Of a stretch of DNA of 64,000 bases, positions 39,073 through 47,814 are shown piece after piece. This stretch comes from Providencia heimbachae ATCC 35613 (GTDB taxonomy: Bacteria > Pseudomonadota > Gammaproteobacteria > Enterobacterales > Enterobacteriaceae). Both the position numbers and the translations under genes were made by a program. Under the pieces are notes generated by a model. That model was given only the letters and a program-made list of their open reading frames with translations, was not told the origin of the DNA and did no database searches. Each line of letters opens with the position of its first letter. Position 1 is the stretch's first letter. Location of the stretch: assembly GCF_001655055.1 (NCBI RefSeq), contig NZ_LXEW01000037.1, forward strand, positions 1 to 64,000. The letters run 5' to 3'.

Positions 39073-41082
39073 TTAGTATTTATATTCAAGACCTAACCAA
39101 TAATTACGACCTTCTTCAATATAGCCATTTGTATATTCATAAGACTTATCAAATAAATTATTTATAGATGTATTAACAGATAGGCCATGCCCTAAATCAT
39201 AATCGAGCCGAGTATCTGTTTTAGCAAATCCACGAACTTTCTCTTCACTATCAATATAATTGAATGCCCAGCTTCTAGCTTCTTCAGTTATTGTGAGGCT
39301 TAATGGTTCATAAGGCGTGAACTTAATCCATGCAAAGGCTTTGTGGGTTGGTAGTTCAGCCACATGACGCACGCTATAATGTTTAGGGTCTGCATGAATG
39401 TAACTATAATTTAAACCTGTTTCTATCCAATCAGTAATTTGTCCTGTTGTGCCCAAATCAATGCCGATATAACCAACTTTCCCACTATTACGGTTTTGTA
39501 ATAGGTTTCCATTATTCGATGTTGTTCCCATGTTATGTGCCATGATGGCATCAGATACATGGTTGTAGTAAGTGCTTGCTGTGTATGACCATATTGGGGT
39601 GAAATAGCCTTTATAAGTTACATCAAAGGTTAAAGCGCGTTCAGCCTCAAGGTGTGGATTGATAATAAAACTATCATTATTCTTCATTTTATTTTTGGTG
39701 TAGCGTTCTTTTTGCGTTGGAAAGCGGCTTCTATCTGATACAGAGGCTTGAACCGTGTCTTGGTTATCCAAATGGTAGCGAGCCATTAATTCCCAGTTAA
39801 AAGCGTGCTGACGGTTGTTATCGTAGGTTTCAATGCCAGTGACGATATTACTTTTATTGTAAATATAGCGTTTCCCGTCATCACTACTACGCCAGTCATA
39901 ACCTATCCCACCAATAATATCGAGTTTATCGGTTGCAACCCATTGGTATTCTGTCGCGATTGACCATGTTTGATCTTTATAGCGATCAAAAGGAACCACT
40001 TTATGGCTGCGTGAACGGTGAATATCTTCTTTCCAGTGTGCGGCAAATGACAGCATATCCAGTTCACGCACGGTAAAGTCAACACGCATATCCGCACCAT
40101 TGCTGTAATCATCATAGCGGCTGTAGTTATAGATATCATTTTTATAATCTTTTACTGATTTATATTGATGTAGAGTATTTTTAAATGAGTCATGATAAAA
40201 ACGGCTCTGTAGGGCAATGTCATTGGTTATTTGTGTTGTGCCATTAAAGTAGATGCTTTCTTTGTCATAAGCGGGCCATTGCCAAATTTGTTGTTTCACA
40301 TTATTCACATCAGGCGCACTATTTTTATCACCATCTTGTTTGATATAGGTAACAACATACTCATCTGCTTCACGTGGTGTCCAGCCGACTTTGACCATCA
40401 TACGTTTGTCATCCGTTGCGGAATTAGTTCGACGTCCGTGGCTGCCGGCTAATGGGTTGTTGTTGTCCGTGCTTGGTAATCCCATAAAACGCTGTTTGTA
40501 TTGGCTGCCGCTGACTTGAATAAAACCTAAATCATTACGACCGCCTAGGCGTGCACTGACATTATGGGCATTATCAGCACCTCGGGCAAAGCCTTGATTG
40601 AGACTGATGTTGGCTTCAAATGGTTTTTTGGGTGTAGCGGTTGTTAGGTTAATCGCACCCCCCATAAGGTTGGGGCCTTGCAGTAATGAGGTATATCCTG
40701 TTGAAAGTTCGACACTTGCGAGTTCGCTGGTCATAAACCGGCCAAGATCAAGGGTGCCGTCATAAGGCACATAGGTTGGAATTCCATCAAAGAAAACAGG
40801 AACTTGGCGACTATCAAAGCCACGAACATTCACTTGAGTTTCATTGCGGTTTCCCGACTTTTGGATTGCCACACCTGGTAATGTACTTAATGCTTGGGCA
40901 ACATTGGTTTTGTTGAGCTGTTTCATCTGTGATTCAGTGATGACATGCGCATCTGCTGCTAGAGGCGTGCTCCACACCGACATTACATCACGGTTGTTTG
41001 CTATTTCCACATCATTCGCTGCATGACCGTGTGCCGCGAATAAAGCCATCCCAACCAAATAAGTTATTTGTTTTATTTTCAT
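39073..41082 (-). CDS. TonB-dependent outer-membrane receptor, probably for molybdate/tungstate or a chelate
   Basis: The 669-residue protein has a signal peptide (about 1-21, ending HAA) and a TonB-box-like stretch near RDVMSVWSTP. A plug domain follows (about 45-150) with LSTLPGVAIQKSGNRNETQVNVRGFDS, then a 22-strand barrel ending in the canonical WLGLEYKY. TonB receptors import scarce metals bound to chelators, or other large nutrients. The substrate cannot be read from the barrel. However, it has its own ModE-type palindrome 34 bases upstream and lies next to an ABC importer operon with modD and another such palindrome. Import of molybdate, tungstate or a molybdenum chelate is therefore the best inference. 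Confidence 0.85.
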   Translation of the reverse strand: MKIKQITYLVGMALFAAHGHAANDVEIANNRDVMSVWSTPLAADAHVITESQMKQLNKTNVAQALSTLPGVAIQKSGNRNETQVNVRGFDSRQVPVFFDGIPTYVPYDGTLDLGRFMTSELASVELSTGYTSLLQGPNLMGGAINLTTATPKKPFEANISLNQGFARGADNAHNVSARLGGRNDLGFIQVSGSQYKQRFMGLPSTDNNNPLAGSHGRRTNSATDDKRMMVKVGWTPREADEYVVTYIKQDGDKNSAPDVNNVKQQIWQWPAYDKESIYFNGTTQITNDIALQSRFYHDSFKNTLHQYKSVKDYKNDIYNYSRYDDYSNGADMRVDFTVRELDMLSFAAHWKEDIHRSRSHKVVPFDRYKDQTWSIATEYQWVATDKLDIIGGIGYDWRSSDDGKRYIYNKSNIVTGIETYDNNRQHAFNWELMARYHLDNQDTVQASVSDRSRFPTQKERYTKNKMKNNDSFIINPHLEAERALTFDVTYKGYFTPIWSYTASTYYNHVSDAIMAHNMGTTSNNGNLLQNRNSGKVGYIGIDLGTTGQITDWIETGLNYSYIHADPKHYSVRHVAELPTHKAFAWIKFTPYEPLSLTITEEARSWAFNYIDSEEKVRGFAKTDTRLDYDLGHGLSVNTSINNLFDKSYEYTNGYIEEGRNYWLGLEYKY

Positions 41083-41115
41083 TATTAATTTCCAGATTTT
41101 CCTATTTTCAATATT

Positions 41116-41139
41116 CGATATATTATTTTTTATATAACG
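41116..41139 (-). promoter_or_regulatory. Candidate ModE operator before the TonB receptor
   Basis: CGATAT-N12-ATAACG, with an extended right arm TATATAACGAT, matches the known ModE operator layout (CGTTAT-N12-ATAACG at E. coli modA, as I recall it). There is one substitution in the core arms. It lies 34 bases upstream of the receptor start. ModE with bound molybdate or tungstate normally represses. The identical spacing to the site at 45730-45753 is the main support. Confidence 0.7.
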
Positions 41140-41216
41140 ATATGTGTGGTGATTTATACGAAAAAGCGACTAGCGGTGATAAGCCAGTTGTTTTTTAAAC
41201 GCTAATTTAATGATGG

Positions 41217-42065
41217 TTATTGTTGTTTGGATATTTGAACTTTAATATCTCTCGGTGTTGCATAGTAAGGTGCTGAAGTGACTAAAAGTGAAACGCCAGT
41301 TTGTGCATATTCAGTAATGGTATTTAGGTTTATTCCCCCAGCAATCGATAAACGACAGGATTTCTGTTGTTGCTGTATTCGCTGCTGTAATTGCTGAACT
41401 TGTTGAGGTGGTAACTTATCCAGTTGAATAATATCCGCTTCGGCTTCAATGGCTAAAATCCCTTGTTCATAATTATCCGCTTCAACAATAATGCATTTTT
41501 CGGGCGCCGCATGTCTTAGGGTTTGAACATGAGCGTACCAATCATTGGGAACATCGAGGCAATTTCGGTGATTGGTAAATAGTAAAATACTTTCAGCGCT
41601 ACCTGCTCGATGAATGATGGCACCACCGGCAATAATCGCGGTTAAAGCAAGCAATTTAGTCCCGGGAATTGTTTTACGTGTGCAAGCCAACTGACCTTCG
41701 GGCTGATATTGGCGTAATATACTGACCATCTGATAGGTATAATGGCTGACCCCACTACACCATTCCAGTACATTTTGTACTGCTTTCCAGCCCTGATGTA
41801 AGGCTTCAACTGTACCTGATGCTTGTATCAGGCAACTTTGTGGTTCAACAATTTCGCCATCACGATAAAAGCACTGACAGTGAATACCGAGTTTGGTTAA
41901 CATCCGCTCAGCAATCGCGATACCACTGACGCAGCCACCTTGTTTTGAAGTAAAGGTCATAATGCCGTGTTGAGCCTGTAACCCAAGGGAGCGCGTCGTG
42001 AGATCGCCATATCGGATATCATCTAATAGCAGTTCATCAATGAGTGAGTCAGAAAGATAAATCAT
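41217..42065 (-). CDS. modD: ModD-like protein (quinolinate phosphoribosyltransferase fold)
   Basis: The 282-residue protein belongs to the NadC/ModD superfamily: GDLTTRS at residues 20-26, ACTRKTIPG at 127-135, a VEADNYEQ strand, an IQLDKL segment and the barrel-closing SIAGGINLNTI. ModD genes are found in molybdate-transport operons; their reaction is unknown. It is probably not the NAD-pathway enzyme NadC, because it sits at the end of a metal-import operon and is diverged. It overlaps the upstream methyltransferase by four bases. I assign ModD from family resemblance plus context. Confidence 0.82.
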   Translation of the reverse strand: MIYLSDSLIDELLLDDIRYGDLTTRSLGLQAQHGIMTFTSKQGGCVSGIAIAERMLTKLGIHCQCFYRDGEIVEPQSCLIQASGTVEALHQGWKAVQNVLEWCSGVSHYTYQMVSILRQYQPEGQLACTRKTIPGTKLLALTAIIAGGAIIHRAGSAESILLFTNHRNCLDVPNDWYAHVQTLRHAAPEKCIIVEADNYEQGILAIEAEADIIQLDKLPPQQVQQLQQRIQQQQKSCRLSIAGGINLNTITEYAQTGVSLLVTSAPYYATPRDIKVQISKQQ

Positions 42066-42880
42066 AGGATAAGTTCCGATTCATCAATGACATCCCAAGA
42101 TACCATCGCCCAATCTCTTGATGGATAGGGGATTTTTTTACCTGATGCAGTCTGCGTATTGTAATAGTTACGCAGTTTATCCATTTCTTCAGGCGTCATA
42201 TTTTTTAACGACCAGTTCACGCTATCAGCAAAAGCATCAAAGTGATCAAAGCCATTTCTATTTGGGTTTTTGATGAAATCAACACGAGGGTTGATCCCCA
42301 TTTGATGCAATATATTGACCGCATAAATGTAAGTAGGTAATTGAATAACATCCCTACCTATTTCGCGAATAATATTTTCATCAATAAAGGTTGGATTGAT
42401 GGTATGGGTGGTATAAACACGTAATTTTGTTTGGCGGTTCAGCTTGAGTAGGGCGGCTTTGAGGTCATCAACGAGGGTAGAGCGCGAAGCCACGGAAATA
42501 TCAACCTTGGGGAGTTGATCCCAGTTATCCTCCCAAGCGAGCTGTTCGAAATGGGTATTAGTTAATTGCATTTCTTTGGCACGAATGTTTGCCATTTCAA
42601 TCATGCCACCACTGTAGTCGATGCCGATTACCGACCGAAATTGGTTAGCAAGACATAAGCTCACGGAACCCGGACCGCAACCGACATCAAGTAAGGTTTG
42701 TGCGCCAGTAAAGTCCATAAGCTCGCGAAAGCGTAATAAATAGGGGTCATTAGGGTTTGCACAGTTTTGTGCCATTTGACGGGCTTTTTTATCCCAATGT
42801 TCCGGTTCTTTACGTGTTCTTTGCGCTTGCTGCATATGCTGTTGGTACATTTTTGCAAAATCTAATTGGTTGATTAACAT
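42062..42880 (-). CDS. Class I SAM-dependent methyltransferase
   Basis: The 272-residue protein has methyltransferase motif I, LLDVGCGPGSVSL (about residues 63-75), followed by an acidic strand end in VIGIDYSGGMIEMA, as in Rossmann-type SAM enzymes. The substrate is not evident. It is encoded between the ATPase and ModD with overlaps of seven and four bases, so it is made together with the importer. Possible roles are modifying an imported metal chelate or a chelator, or assisting a molybdenum-related step. None is supported beyond context. Its C-terminal third has no motif I recognise. Confidence 0.8.
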   Translation of the reverse strand: MLINQLDFAKMYQQHMQQAQRTRKEPEHWDKKARQMAQNCANPNDPYLLRFRELMDFTGAQTLLDVGCGPGSVSLCLANQFRSVIGIDYSGGMIEMANIRAKEMQLTNTHFEQLAWEDNWDQLPKVDISVASRSTLVDDLKAALLKLNRQTKLRVYTTHTINPTFIDENIIREIGRDVIQLPTYIYAVNILHQMGINPRVDFIKNPNRNGFDHFDAFADSVNWSLKNMTPEEMDKLRNYYNTQTASGKKIPYPSRDWAMVSWDVIDESELIL

Positions 42881-43659
42881 AATCCCTGACCTTCACAAGT
42901 AAAAGTAGATGGTAGTTGGAAGTGAGCCATAATGCTTTGCTCATCCACACAATAGAGTGCTGCTAGGTTAGTAAGTGTTAACATACTTTTTGATGTGCCT
43001 TGTCTGGCTTTTTGTTGTTTATCAAGCAGTATGACATTGTCAGCAATAGCGGCTGCGTGCTGTGGATGATGCGTTGACATTAATACAGTAATTCCGAGTG
43101 TTTTAAGTTGTTCTATTCGTTGAAGTAATCGAATTTGATTCCCAAAATCAAGACTCGCTGCGGGTTCATCCATAATCAGTAATAATGGGTTTTGGATTAA
43201 TGCTCTGGCAATCAAGACTAACTGTTTTTCACCACCGCTCAGTGTGCTGTATAGACGAGGAGCAAGGTATTTGATGCCCAATTTATCGAGCTGTTGTAAG
43301 GCCAGAATGCGTTCTTTTTCTTTTGGAACAGAAAATAGCGCAATATGCGGCGTCAATCCCATCATCACCATGTCCATAACGGTAAATGTAAAAGGGGTAT
43401 CATGTGCCTGAGGTACGTAAGCAATCACTCTCGCGATATCACTTTGTTTTAACGATTTTATCGATTTATCTTTGAGAAAAATATCCCCTTGGATAGCCGG
43501 AAGAAGACCTAAAAGCGTCTTCATTAAGGTTGTTTTTCCGCACCCATTAGCGCCTAAAAGGCATGTAATAGCACCTTCAGCCAAAGTGAGATTAATTCCT
43601 TCAATAATCGATTTGTGATGATAGCCAATAGCAAGGTTGCAGAGGGTCATTATCTTCAT
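42874..43659 (-). CDS. ABC transporter ATPase of the molybdate/metal-chelate importer
   Basis: The 261-residue protein is a FepC/BtuD-type importer ATPase: Walker A GANGCGKT (36-43), Q-loop in AYVPQAHD, signature LSGGEKQLV, Walker B LLIMDEPAASLD and switch His in STHHPQHA. It would power the FecCD-type permease encoded directly upstream, with which it overlaps by four bases. Haemophilus MolC is a precedent for such an ATPase working in molybdate/tungstate import. It acts at the cytoplasmic face of the inner membrane. Confidence 0.92.
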   Translation of the reverse strand: MKIMTLCNLAIGYHHKSIIEGINLTLAEGAITCLLGANGCGKTTLMKTLLGLLPAIQGDIFLKDKSIKSLKQSDIARVIAYVPQAHDTPFTFTVMDMVMMGLTPHIALFSVPKEKERILALQQLDKLGIKYLAPRLYSTLSGGEKQLVLIARALIQNPLLLIMDEPAASLDFGNQIRLLQRIEQLKTLGITVLMSTHHPQHAAAIADNVILLDKQQKARQGTSKSMLTLTNLAALYCVDEQSIMAHFQLPSTFTCEGQGLC

Positions 43660-44663
43660 TTAACCCGCCTTGTTTGCAGTAAAATCGCCAGAAAAAAGGG
43701 CGCGCCAACGGCGGAGGTCAGAATGCCTAAAGGTAATTCTATTGAAGCAATGGTGCGAGCCAGTGTGTCGGTGATCAGCAACATGATGGCGCCAATCACC
43801 ATTGAAGCTGGGAGCTGATAACGGAAGTTAGCACCCACTATCATTCTTGTAATATGCGGGACAATCAAACCTATCCAGCCAATAATACCGGCAATAGAGA
43901 CAGCGCTGGCGGTAATTAATGTCGCAGAAATAATAAAGATAGCGCGAATAAGGCTCACATTAATCCCAAGGCTTTTGGCTTCTTCATCGGATAAACTGAG
44001 TAAATTCATTCGCCAACGCAATAAAAGCAATGGAGTGAGGCCGATGACCATTAGGGGTAAAACTGAAATAAGATCTTCTTGTGTAATCGATGAAAGCCCA
44101 CCAAGTAACCAAAAAGTAATTGAAGGAAGTTGTGTATAAGGGTCGGCGAGAATTTTCATCAGAGAGATGGCTGAGCCGCAAAGTGCGCTGATCGCCACGC
44201 CGACTAAAACTAAAGACAAAATGGGGTCATGTTGCCGTGCTAACCGTGCGATAAAACACACCAATGCCACCACAATCAAACCGCCAATAAAAGCGGCAAG
44301 TTGGATGTAAATCATTGATTGTCCAAAAAAGATACCAATAACAGCCCCCACACCAGCCCCAGCGGAAACACCTAATATATCAGGGGATACCAGTGGATTA
44401 CGGAACATACCTTGATATGCAGCACCAGCAATAGCGAGTCCTCCACCAATTAAAATGGCCGCCAGAGTTCGTGGAAAGCGAATTTGCCAAAAAACCGTGC
44501 TATTACGGGGATCTGACGGTTTTGATGATATGAAAAAATCATTAGAAACAAGGCGATATATTTCTTCAAAGGTAAGTGAGTATTTACCACTCGTTAGTGC
44601 AATAATAAAGCTAATCAGTAAGATCATCAGCAATAACCAACGCTTCGCGATACCACTCATCAT
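43656..44663 (-). CDS. FecCD/BtuC-type ABC permease
   Basis: The 335-residue protein is a polytopic permease of the FecCD family with about ten membrane helices. Typical segments are RFPRTLAAILIGGGLAIAGAAYQGMFRNPLVSPDILGVS-like text early on and GIIGWIGLIVPHITRMIVG near the ATPase contact. The family usually moves siderophores, haem or B12, but Haemophilus MolB shows that it can move molybdate and tungstate. It overlaps the binding-protein gene upstream and the ATPase gene downstream by four bases each, indicating one operon. Confidence 0.93.
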   Translation of the reverse strand: MMSGIAKRWLLLMILLISFIIALTSGKYSLTFEEIYRLVSNDFFISSKPSDPRNSTVFWQIRFPRTLAAILIGGGLAIAGAAYQGMFRNPLVSPDILGVSAGAGVGAVIGIFFGQSMIYIQLAAFIGGLIVVALVCFIARLARQHDPILSLVLVGVAISALCGSAISLMKILADPYTQLPSITFWLLGGLSSITQEDLISVLPLMVIGLTPLLLLRWRMNLLSLSDEEAKSLGINVSLIRAIFIISATLITASAVSIAGIIGWIGLIVPHITRMIVGANFRYQLPASMVIGAIMLLITDTLARTIASIELPLGILTSAVGAPFFLAILLQTRRVK

Positions 44664-45712
44664 GACATTTCCATCAGCGAGGTAATTTGTTCTTGGGTCA
44701 ATGCTGAGTGATAAAATAGCGCAAAAAATTGTTGAATATCGTGTTGAATGGTTGCAGCAATCTTTTTATCAAAATAGCTTTGTAACCTTCTCATACCGAG
44801 TAGGCGATTAATCCCCGGAGGCCCATCAAGCCAGCCAAAAGGCACACCACTAAATATATACAGGCTATTTGATGAAATCGCGTTAAGTCCTTTCCACAGC
44901 GGAGCGTGAGTGATGAATTCAACCGCTTCATCATATTGGGTTATAATAATGTCTGGGTTCCAATCATATAGTTGCTCCATAGAAACTTCAGTTAACCCAT
45001 GAAAGCCAGATATATCTACAACATTGCGTAATCCGAGTATTTCAATGGCTTCAGTATGTATTGAGCCTTTGCTTCCCGTTTGTAGCCCTTTAGCGCCTCT
45101 TGCAAGATAAAAACTGAGTGGTTTTTGTGGTTGTGAGCCATTGATCTGATTATTTTTTGCAAACTGAGTGGCATCGAATAAATAGCGTTCGGCGAGGTCG
45201 CTGAGTTTTTCAGCATGAGCACCCACGCCCAGTATTTGACCAAGTTGGCGTAATTGTTGTGGTGAATCCTGTAATCCACCAGCTATCAATAGATAACTGA
45301 TCTCCGTTTGCTTAGTGATTTTCTGCGCTTGTGAACGATAGGTCTCATCAATATTTCCAGTGTCTATAATTAGCTCAGGGTTATAGGCAAGTAGTTTTTC
45401 GAGAGAAAGGGTACTACCTCTACCGGCAAGACGACCGTAAACAGGGAGTTCGCACCATTTTTGATCAAATAGGCCTATTTTCCCCTTTTTTAGTGAAATA
45501 GAGGAGAAACCAACCATTTTCTCAGGCGCAAGGGCAAACAAGAGTAAATCAGAAGGTGGGCCTGCACTAATGACACGCTGAATTTTATTGGCTGCGGGAA
45601 GTAAGCCAAATAGTGCTTCTTCAACTTTACGGTTTTGAGCAAAACTAGGTAAACAATAAAATGCGCTGAGGATTGCACTGGATTTAATAAATTGTCTTCT
45701 ATTGATAGCCAT
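44660..45712 (-). CDS. Tat-exported periplasmic substrate-binding protein (cluster A-II type)
   Basis: The 350-residue protein starts with a twin-arginine-like signal (NRRQFIKSS, then a hydrophobic stretch to about residue 25), so it may be exported folded. The mature part is a FepB/BtuF/MolA-type binding protein of two lobes, with ISAGPPSDLLLFALAPEKMVGFS at the start, ELIIDTGN and DIIITQYDEA. It should deliver the ligand to the FecCD-type permease. It is the first gene of a five-gene operon, and a ModE-type palindrome lies 18 bases upstream. MolA of Haemophilus, which binds molybdate and tungstate, is the best-characterised analogue of this arrangement. Confidence 0.85.
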   Translation of the reverse strand: MAINRRQFIKSSAILSAFYCLPSFAQNRKVEEALFGLLPAANKIQRVISAGPPSDLLLFALAPEKMVGFSSISLKKGKIGLFDQKWCELPVYGRLAGRGSTLSLEKLLAYNPELIIDTGNIDETYRSQAQKITKQTEISYLLIAGGLQDSPQQLRQLGQILGVGAHAEKLSDLAERYLFDATQFAKNNQINGSQPQKPLSFYLARGAKGLQTGSKGSIHTEAIEILGLRNVVDISGFHGLTEVSMEQLYDWNPDIIITQYDEAVEFITHAPLWKGLNAISSNSLYIFSGVPFGWLDGPPGINRLLGMRRLQSYFDKKIAATIQHDIQQFFALFYHSALTQEQITSLMEMS

Positions 45713-45729
45713 ATGACTTTTTAGGATTT

Positions 45730-45753
45730 CGTTATGCTTATAATTATATAACG
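45730..45753 (-). promoter_or_regulatory. Candidate ModE operator before the ABC importer operon
   Basis: CGTTAT-N12-ATAACG, with both six-base arms perfectly complementary, equals the core spacing recalled for the E. coli modA ModE operator. It lies 18 bases upstream of the binding-protein start. On that strand it contains TATAAT, so ModE binding would block the promoter. ModE itself is not in this window. Confidence 0.75.
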
Positions 45754-45913
45754 CGAAAATTAACCAACTCCTCGAACAGAGTCAACCTTAAAAGTGAAGA
45801 TGCCTAAAATACTCAACATTTATGTGATTTAAAGCAATAACAAGCATTGCTATCTATTTGCAGATCACCGAACATAGCAGCAGAATCTATGTATTATTGA
45901 TTATATTGGACAT

Positions 45914-46909
45914 ATGAAGAATAAAAGACCCTCGTTGCAGGATGTAGCCGATTGCGTCGGTATCACCAAAATGACTGTTAGCCGTTTTTTACGGAACCCT
46001 GAACAGGTTTCTGAAGCATTGCGCGGAAAAATCGCCAAAGCGGTTGATGATCTAGGTTACATCCCTAATAAAGCACCGGATATTCTGTCTAATGCCACTA
46101 GCCATGCGATTGGTGTCTTGCTTCCTTCGTTAACAAACCAAGTCTTTGCCGAGGTGATCCGCGGTATTGAAGCGGTTACTGATAATCATGGTTATCAAAC
46201 GATGTTGGCGCACTATGGCTACCTTCCAGAAAAAGAAGAAGAACGTCTAACCTCTTTGCTTTCTTATAATATTGACGGGGTTATTTTAGCTGAGCGTACG
46301 CATACTGAACGCACGCTCAGGATGCTAAAAACGGCGGGTATTCCGGTTGTCGAGATTATGGATAGCGTATCACCTTGTTTAGATATTGCCGTCGGTATTG
46401 ATAATTTTGAAGCCTCTCGCCAAATGACTCGGGCTATGATTGAGCGCGGCTGTCGTAAAGTTGCATACATCGGTGCAAGGTATGACGAACGAACATTTAT
46501 CCGCTTAAAAGGCTATGAGCAAGCCATGCTTGATGCCAATCTTGAACCTCGTAATGTGATGACTCAAACTAGCTCCTCTTACTCATTAGGAGCCCAGTTA
46601 CTTCATGAATGCAAACAAAAATATCCCGATACCGATGGGTTATTCTGTACCAATGATGACCTTGCTATTGGGGCGATTTTTGAGTGTCAACGTCTCGGTA
46701 TTAACGTGCCAAAAGATTTAGCAATATCGGGTTTCCACGGTCATGATGTCGGACAAGTGATGACACCAAAATTAGCCAGTATTTTAACCCCAAGAGACCA
46801 AATGGGCCGTAAAGCCGCTGAAGTTTTACTCGCAAGGATGTCAGGTAAGAAACTGACTGAGCAGTATTTTGATGTGGGGTTTTCTTTGCTCACCGGTGAA
46901 AGCATCTAA
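45914..46909 (+). CDS. gntR: Gluconate utilisation repressor GntR (LacI family)
   Basis: The 331-residue protein has a LacI-type helix-turn-helix at the N-terminus (PSLQDVADCVGITKMTVSRFLRNPEQVS). A periplasmic-binding-protein-like effector domain follows (SHAIGVLLPSLTNQVFAEVIRGIE, FCTNDDLAIGAIFECQRLG, GFHGHDVGQVMTPKLASILTPR). It aligns end to end with E. coli GntR, which is released by gluconate. Operators matching its consensus lie before gntK in this locus and before edd-eda at 9.4 kb. It is encoded upstream of gntKU in the same direction, but a repeat-containing gap of about 360 bases separates them. Confidence 0.96.
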   Translation: MKNKRPSLQDVADCVGITKMTVSRFLRNPEQVSEALRGKIAKAVDDLGYIPNKAPDILSNATSHAIGVLLPSLTNQVFAEVIRGIEAVTDNHGYQTMLAHYGYLPEKEEERLTSLLSYNIDGVILAERTHTERTLRMLKTAGIPVVEIMDSVSPCLDIAVGIDNFEASRQMTRAMIERGCRKVAYIGARYDERTFIRLKGYEQAMLDANLEPRNVMTQTSSSYSLGAQLLHECKQKYPDTDGLFCTNDDLAIGAIFECQRLGINVPKDLAISGFHGHDVGQVMTPKLASILTPRDQMGRKAAEVLLARMSGKKLTEQYFDVGFSLLTGESI

Positions 46910-46916
46910 CTTTATT

Positions 46917-47108
46917 CGTCATACTTCGTGCTGTAGGGGGGGTGGCCGCGTGCTCTCACTCTAGTCACATACTTGTGTTTGCTCCTAGCTATAACCCGAA
47001 TTATTTAGAATAAGTTTATATTGTCATACTTCGCGCCATAGCGTTGTTGCTTGCACTCTCTAACCCTAGCCACGCGCCCAGCACTAGCTTCCTCGTATTC
47101 ATCTCATC
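46917..47108. repeat. Two degenerate copies of the dispersed palindromic repeat
   Basis: Copies beginning CGTCATACTTCG (46917) and TGTCATACTTCG (47021) share with the 53-kb array the order TCATA..TTC, then a GCG-rich part, then (first copy) a CTAG-bounded CACATACTTGTGT hairpin, then ATTATTTAGA. The second copy lacks the central hairpin. They lie between gntR and the gntK operators. No transposase or coding frame is associated. Confidence 0.6.
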
Positions 47109-47184
47109 GATTATTGAGATAATCATCACAAATCTGTTTTTTTCTTCGCCAATATAATTGCTAAATAAATCCCTACTGCTGATA

Positions 47185-47214
47185 ATGTTACCCGTAACTT
47201 GTTACCGGTAACAT
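47185..47214 (+). promoter_or_regulatory. Tandem GntR operators before gntKU
   Basis: ATGTTACCCGTAACTT (47185-47200) and TTGTTACCGGTAACAT (47199-47214) both match the GntR consensus ATGTTACCSGTAACAT with one or two differences. They overlap by two bases, about 58 bases upstream of the gntK start. Two adjacent sites should give tight repression in the absence of gluconate. Confidence 0.85.
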
Positions 47215-47271
47215 TAATCGAATTTAAAAATAGAACGAGATGATATCTTTCTAATGCCTGAGGAGTTTCCT

Positions 47272-47814
47272 ATGAGTGATACCCAAAATCAAAACTATTC
47301 ATTTGTCCTAATGGGGGTATCGGGTAGCGGCAAATCTGCGGTTGCTAGCGGTGCAGCACAGCAACTTAATGCGGCTTTTTTGGATGGCGATTTTTTGCAT
47401 CCTAAAACAAATATTTTGAAAATGGCATCAGGCCATGCATTGAACGATGATGATCGCCAACCTTGGCTGAGCGCATTAAATCAGGCAATTTTTGCCATGC
47501 AAAGAACCAATAATGTTTCTTTGATTGTATGTTCTGCATTGAAGAAAAAATATCGCGATATTTTAAGAGAAGATAATAAAAATTTATTTTTTATCTACTT
47601 AAAAGGTGATGCAGCCGTTATCGAAGAAAGATTGAAAGCGCGTAAAGGACACTTCTTTAAGCCTGAAATGTTAAAAACGCAATTTGCAGTACTCGAAGAA
47701 CCTAACGAAGCAGAGGCTGATGTTCATGTCGTTGACATTCGTCAATCCCTTGAAGATGTCATCGGTAATACCTGCTCAACGATTAGACAAATTGTAGCTG
47801 GAGATAAGCCATGA
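47272..47814 (+). CDS. gntK: Gluconokinase
   Basis: GntK phosphorylates gluconate to 6-phosphogluconate, the substrate of Edd. The 180-residue protein has the P-loop GVSGSGKSA near the N-terminus, LDGDFLHP, the MASGHALNDDDRQPWL substrate segment and CSALKKKYRD. I start at 47272 because TGAGGAG lies seven bases upstream; an in-frame ATG at 47254 lacks a ribosome site. It overlaps gntU by four bases (ATGA), so the kinase and permease are coupled. Two GntR operators precede it. Confidence 0.96.
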   Translation: MSDTQNQNYSFVLMGVSGSGKSAVASGAAQQLNAAFLDGDFLHPKTNILKMASGHALNDDDRQPWLSALNQAIFAMQRTNNVSLIVCSALKKKYRDILREDNKNLFFIYLKGDAAVIEERLKARKGHFFKPEMLKTQFAVLEEPNEAEADVHVVDIRQSLEDVIGNTCSTIRQIVAGDKP

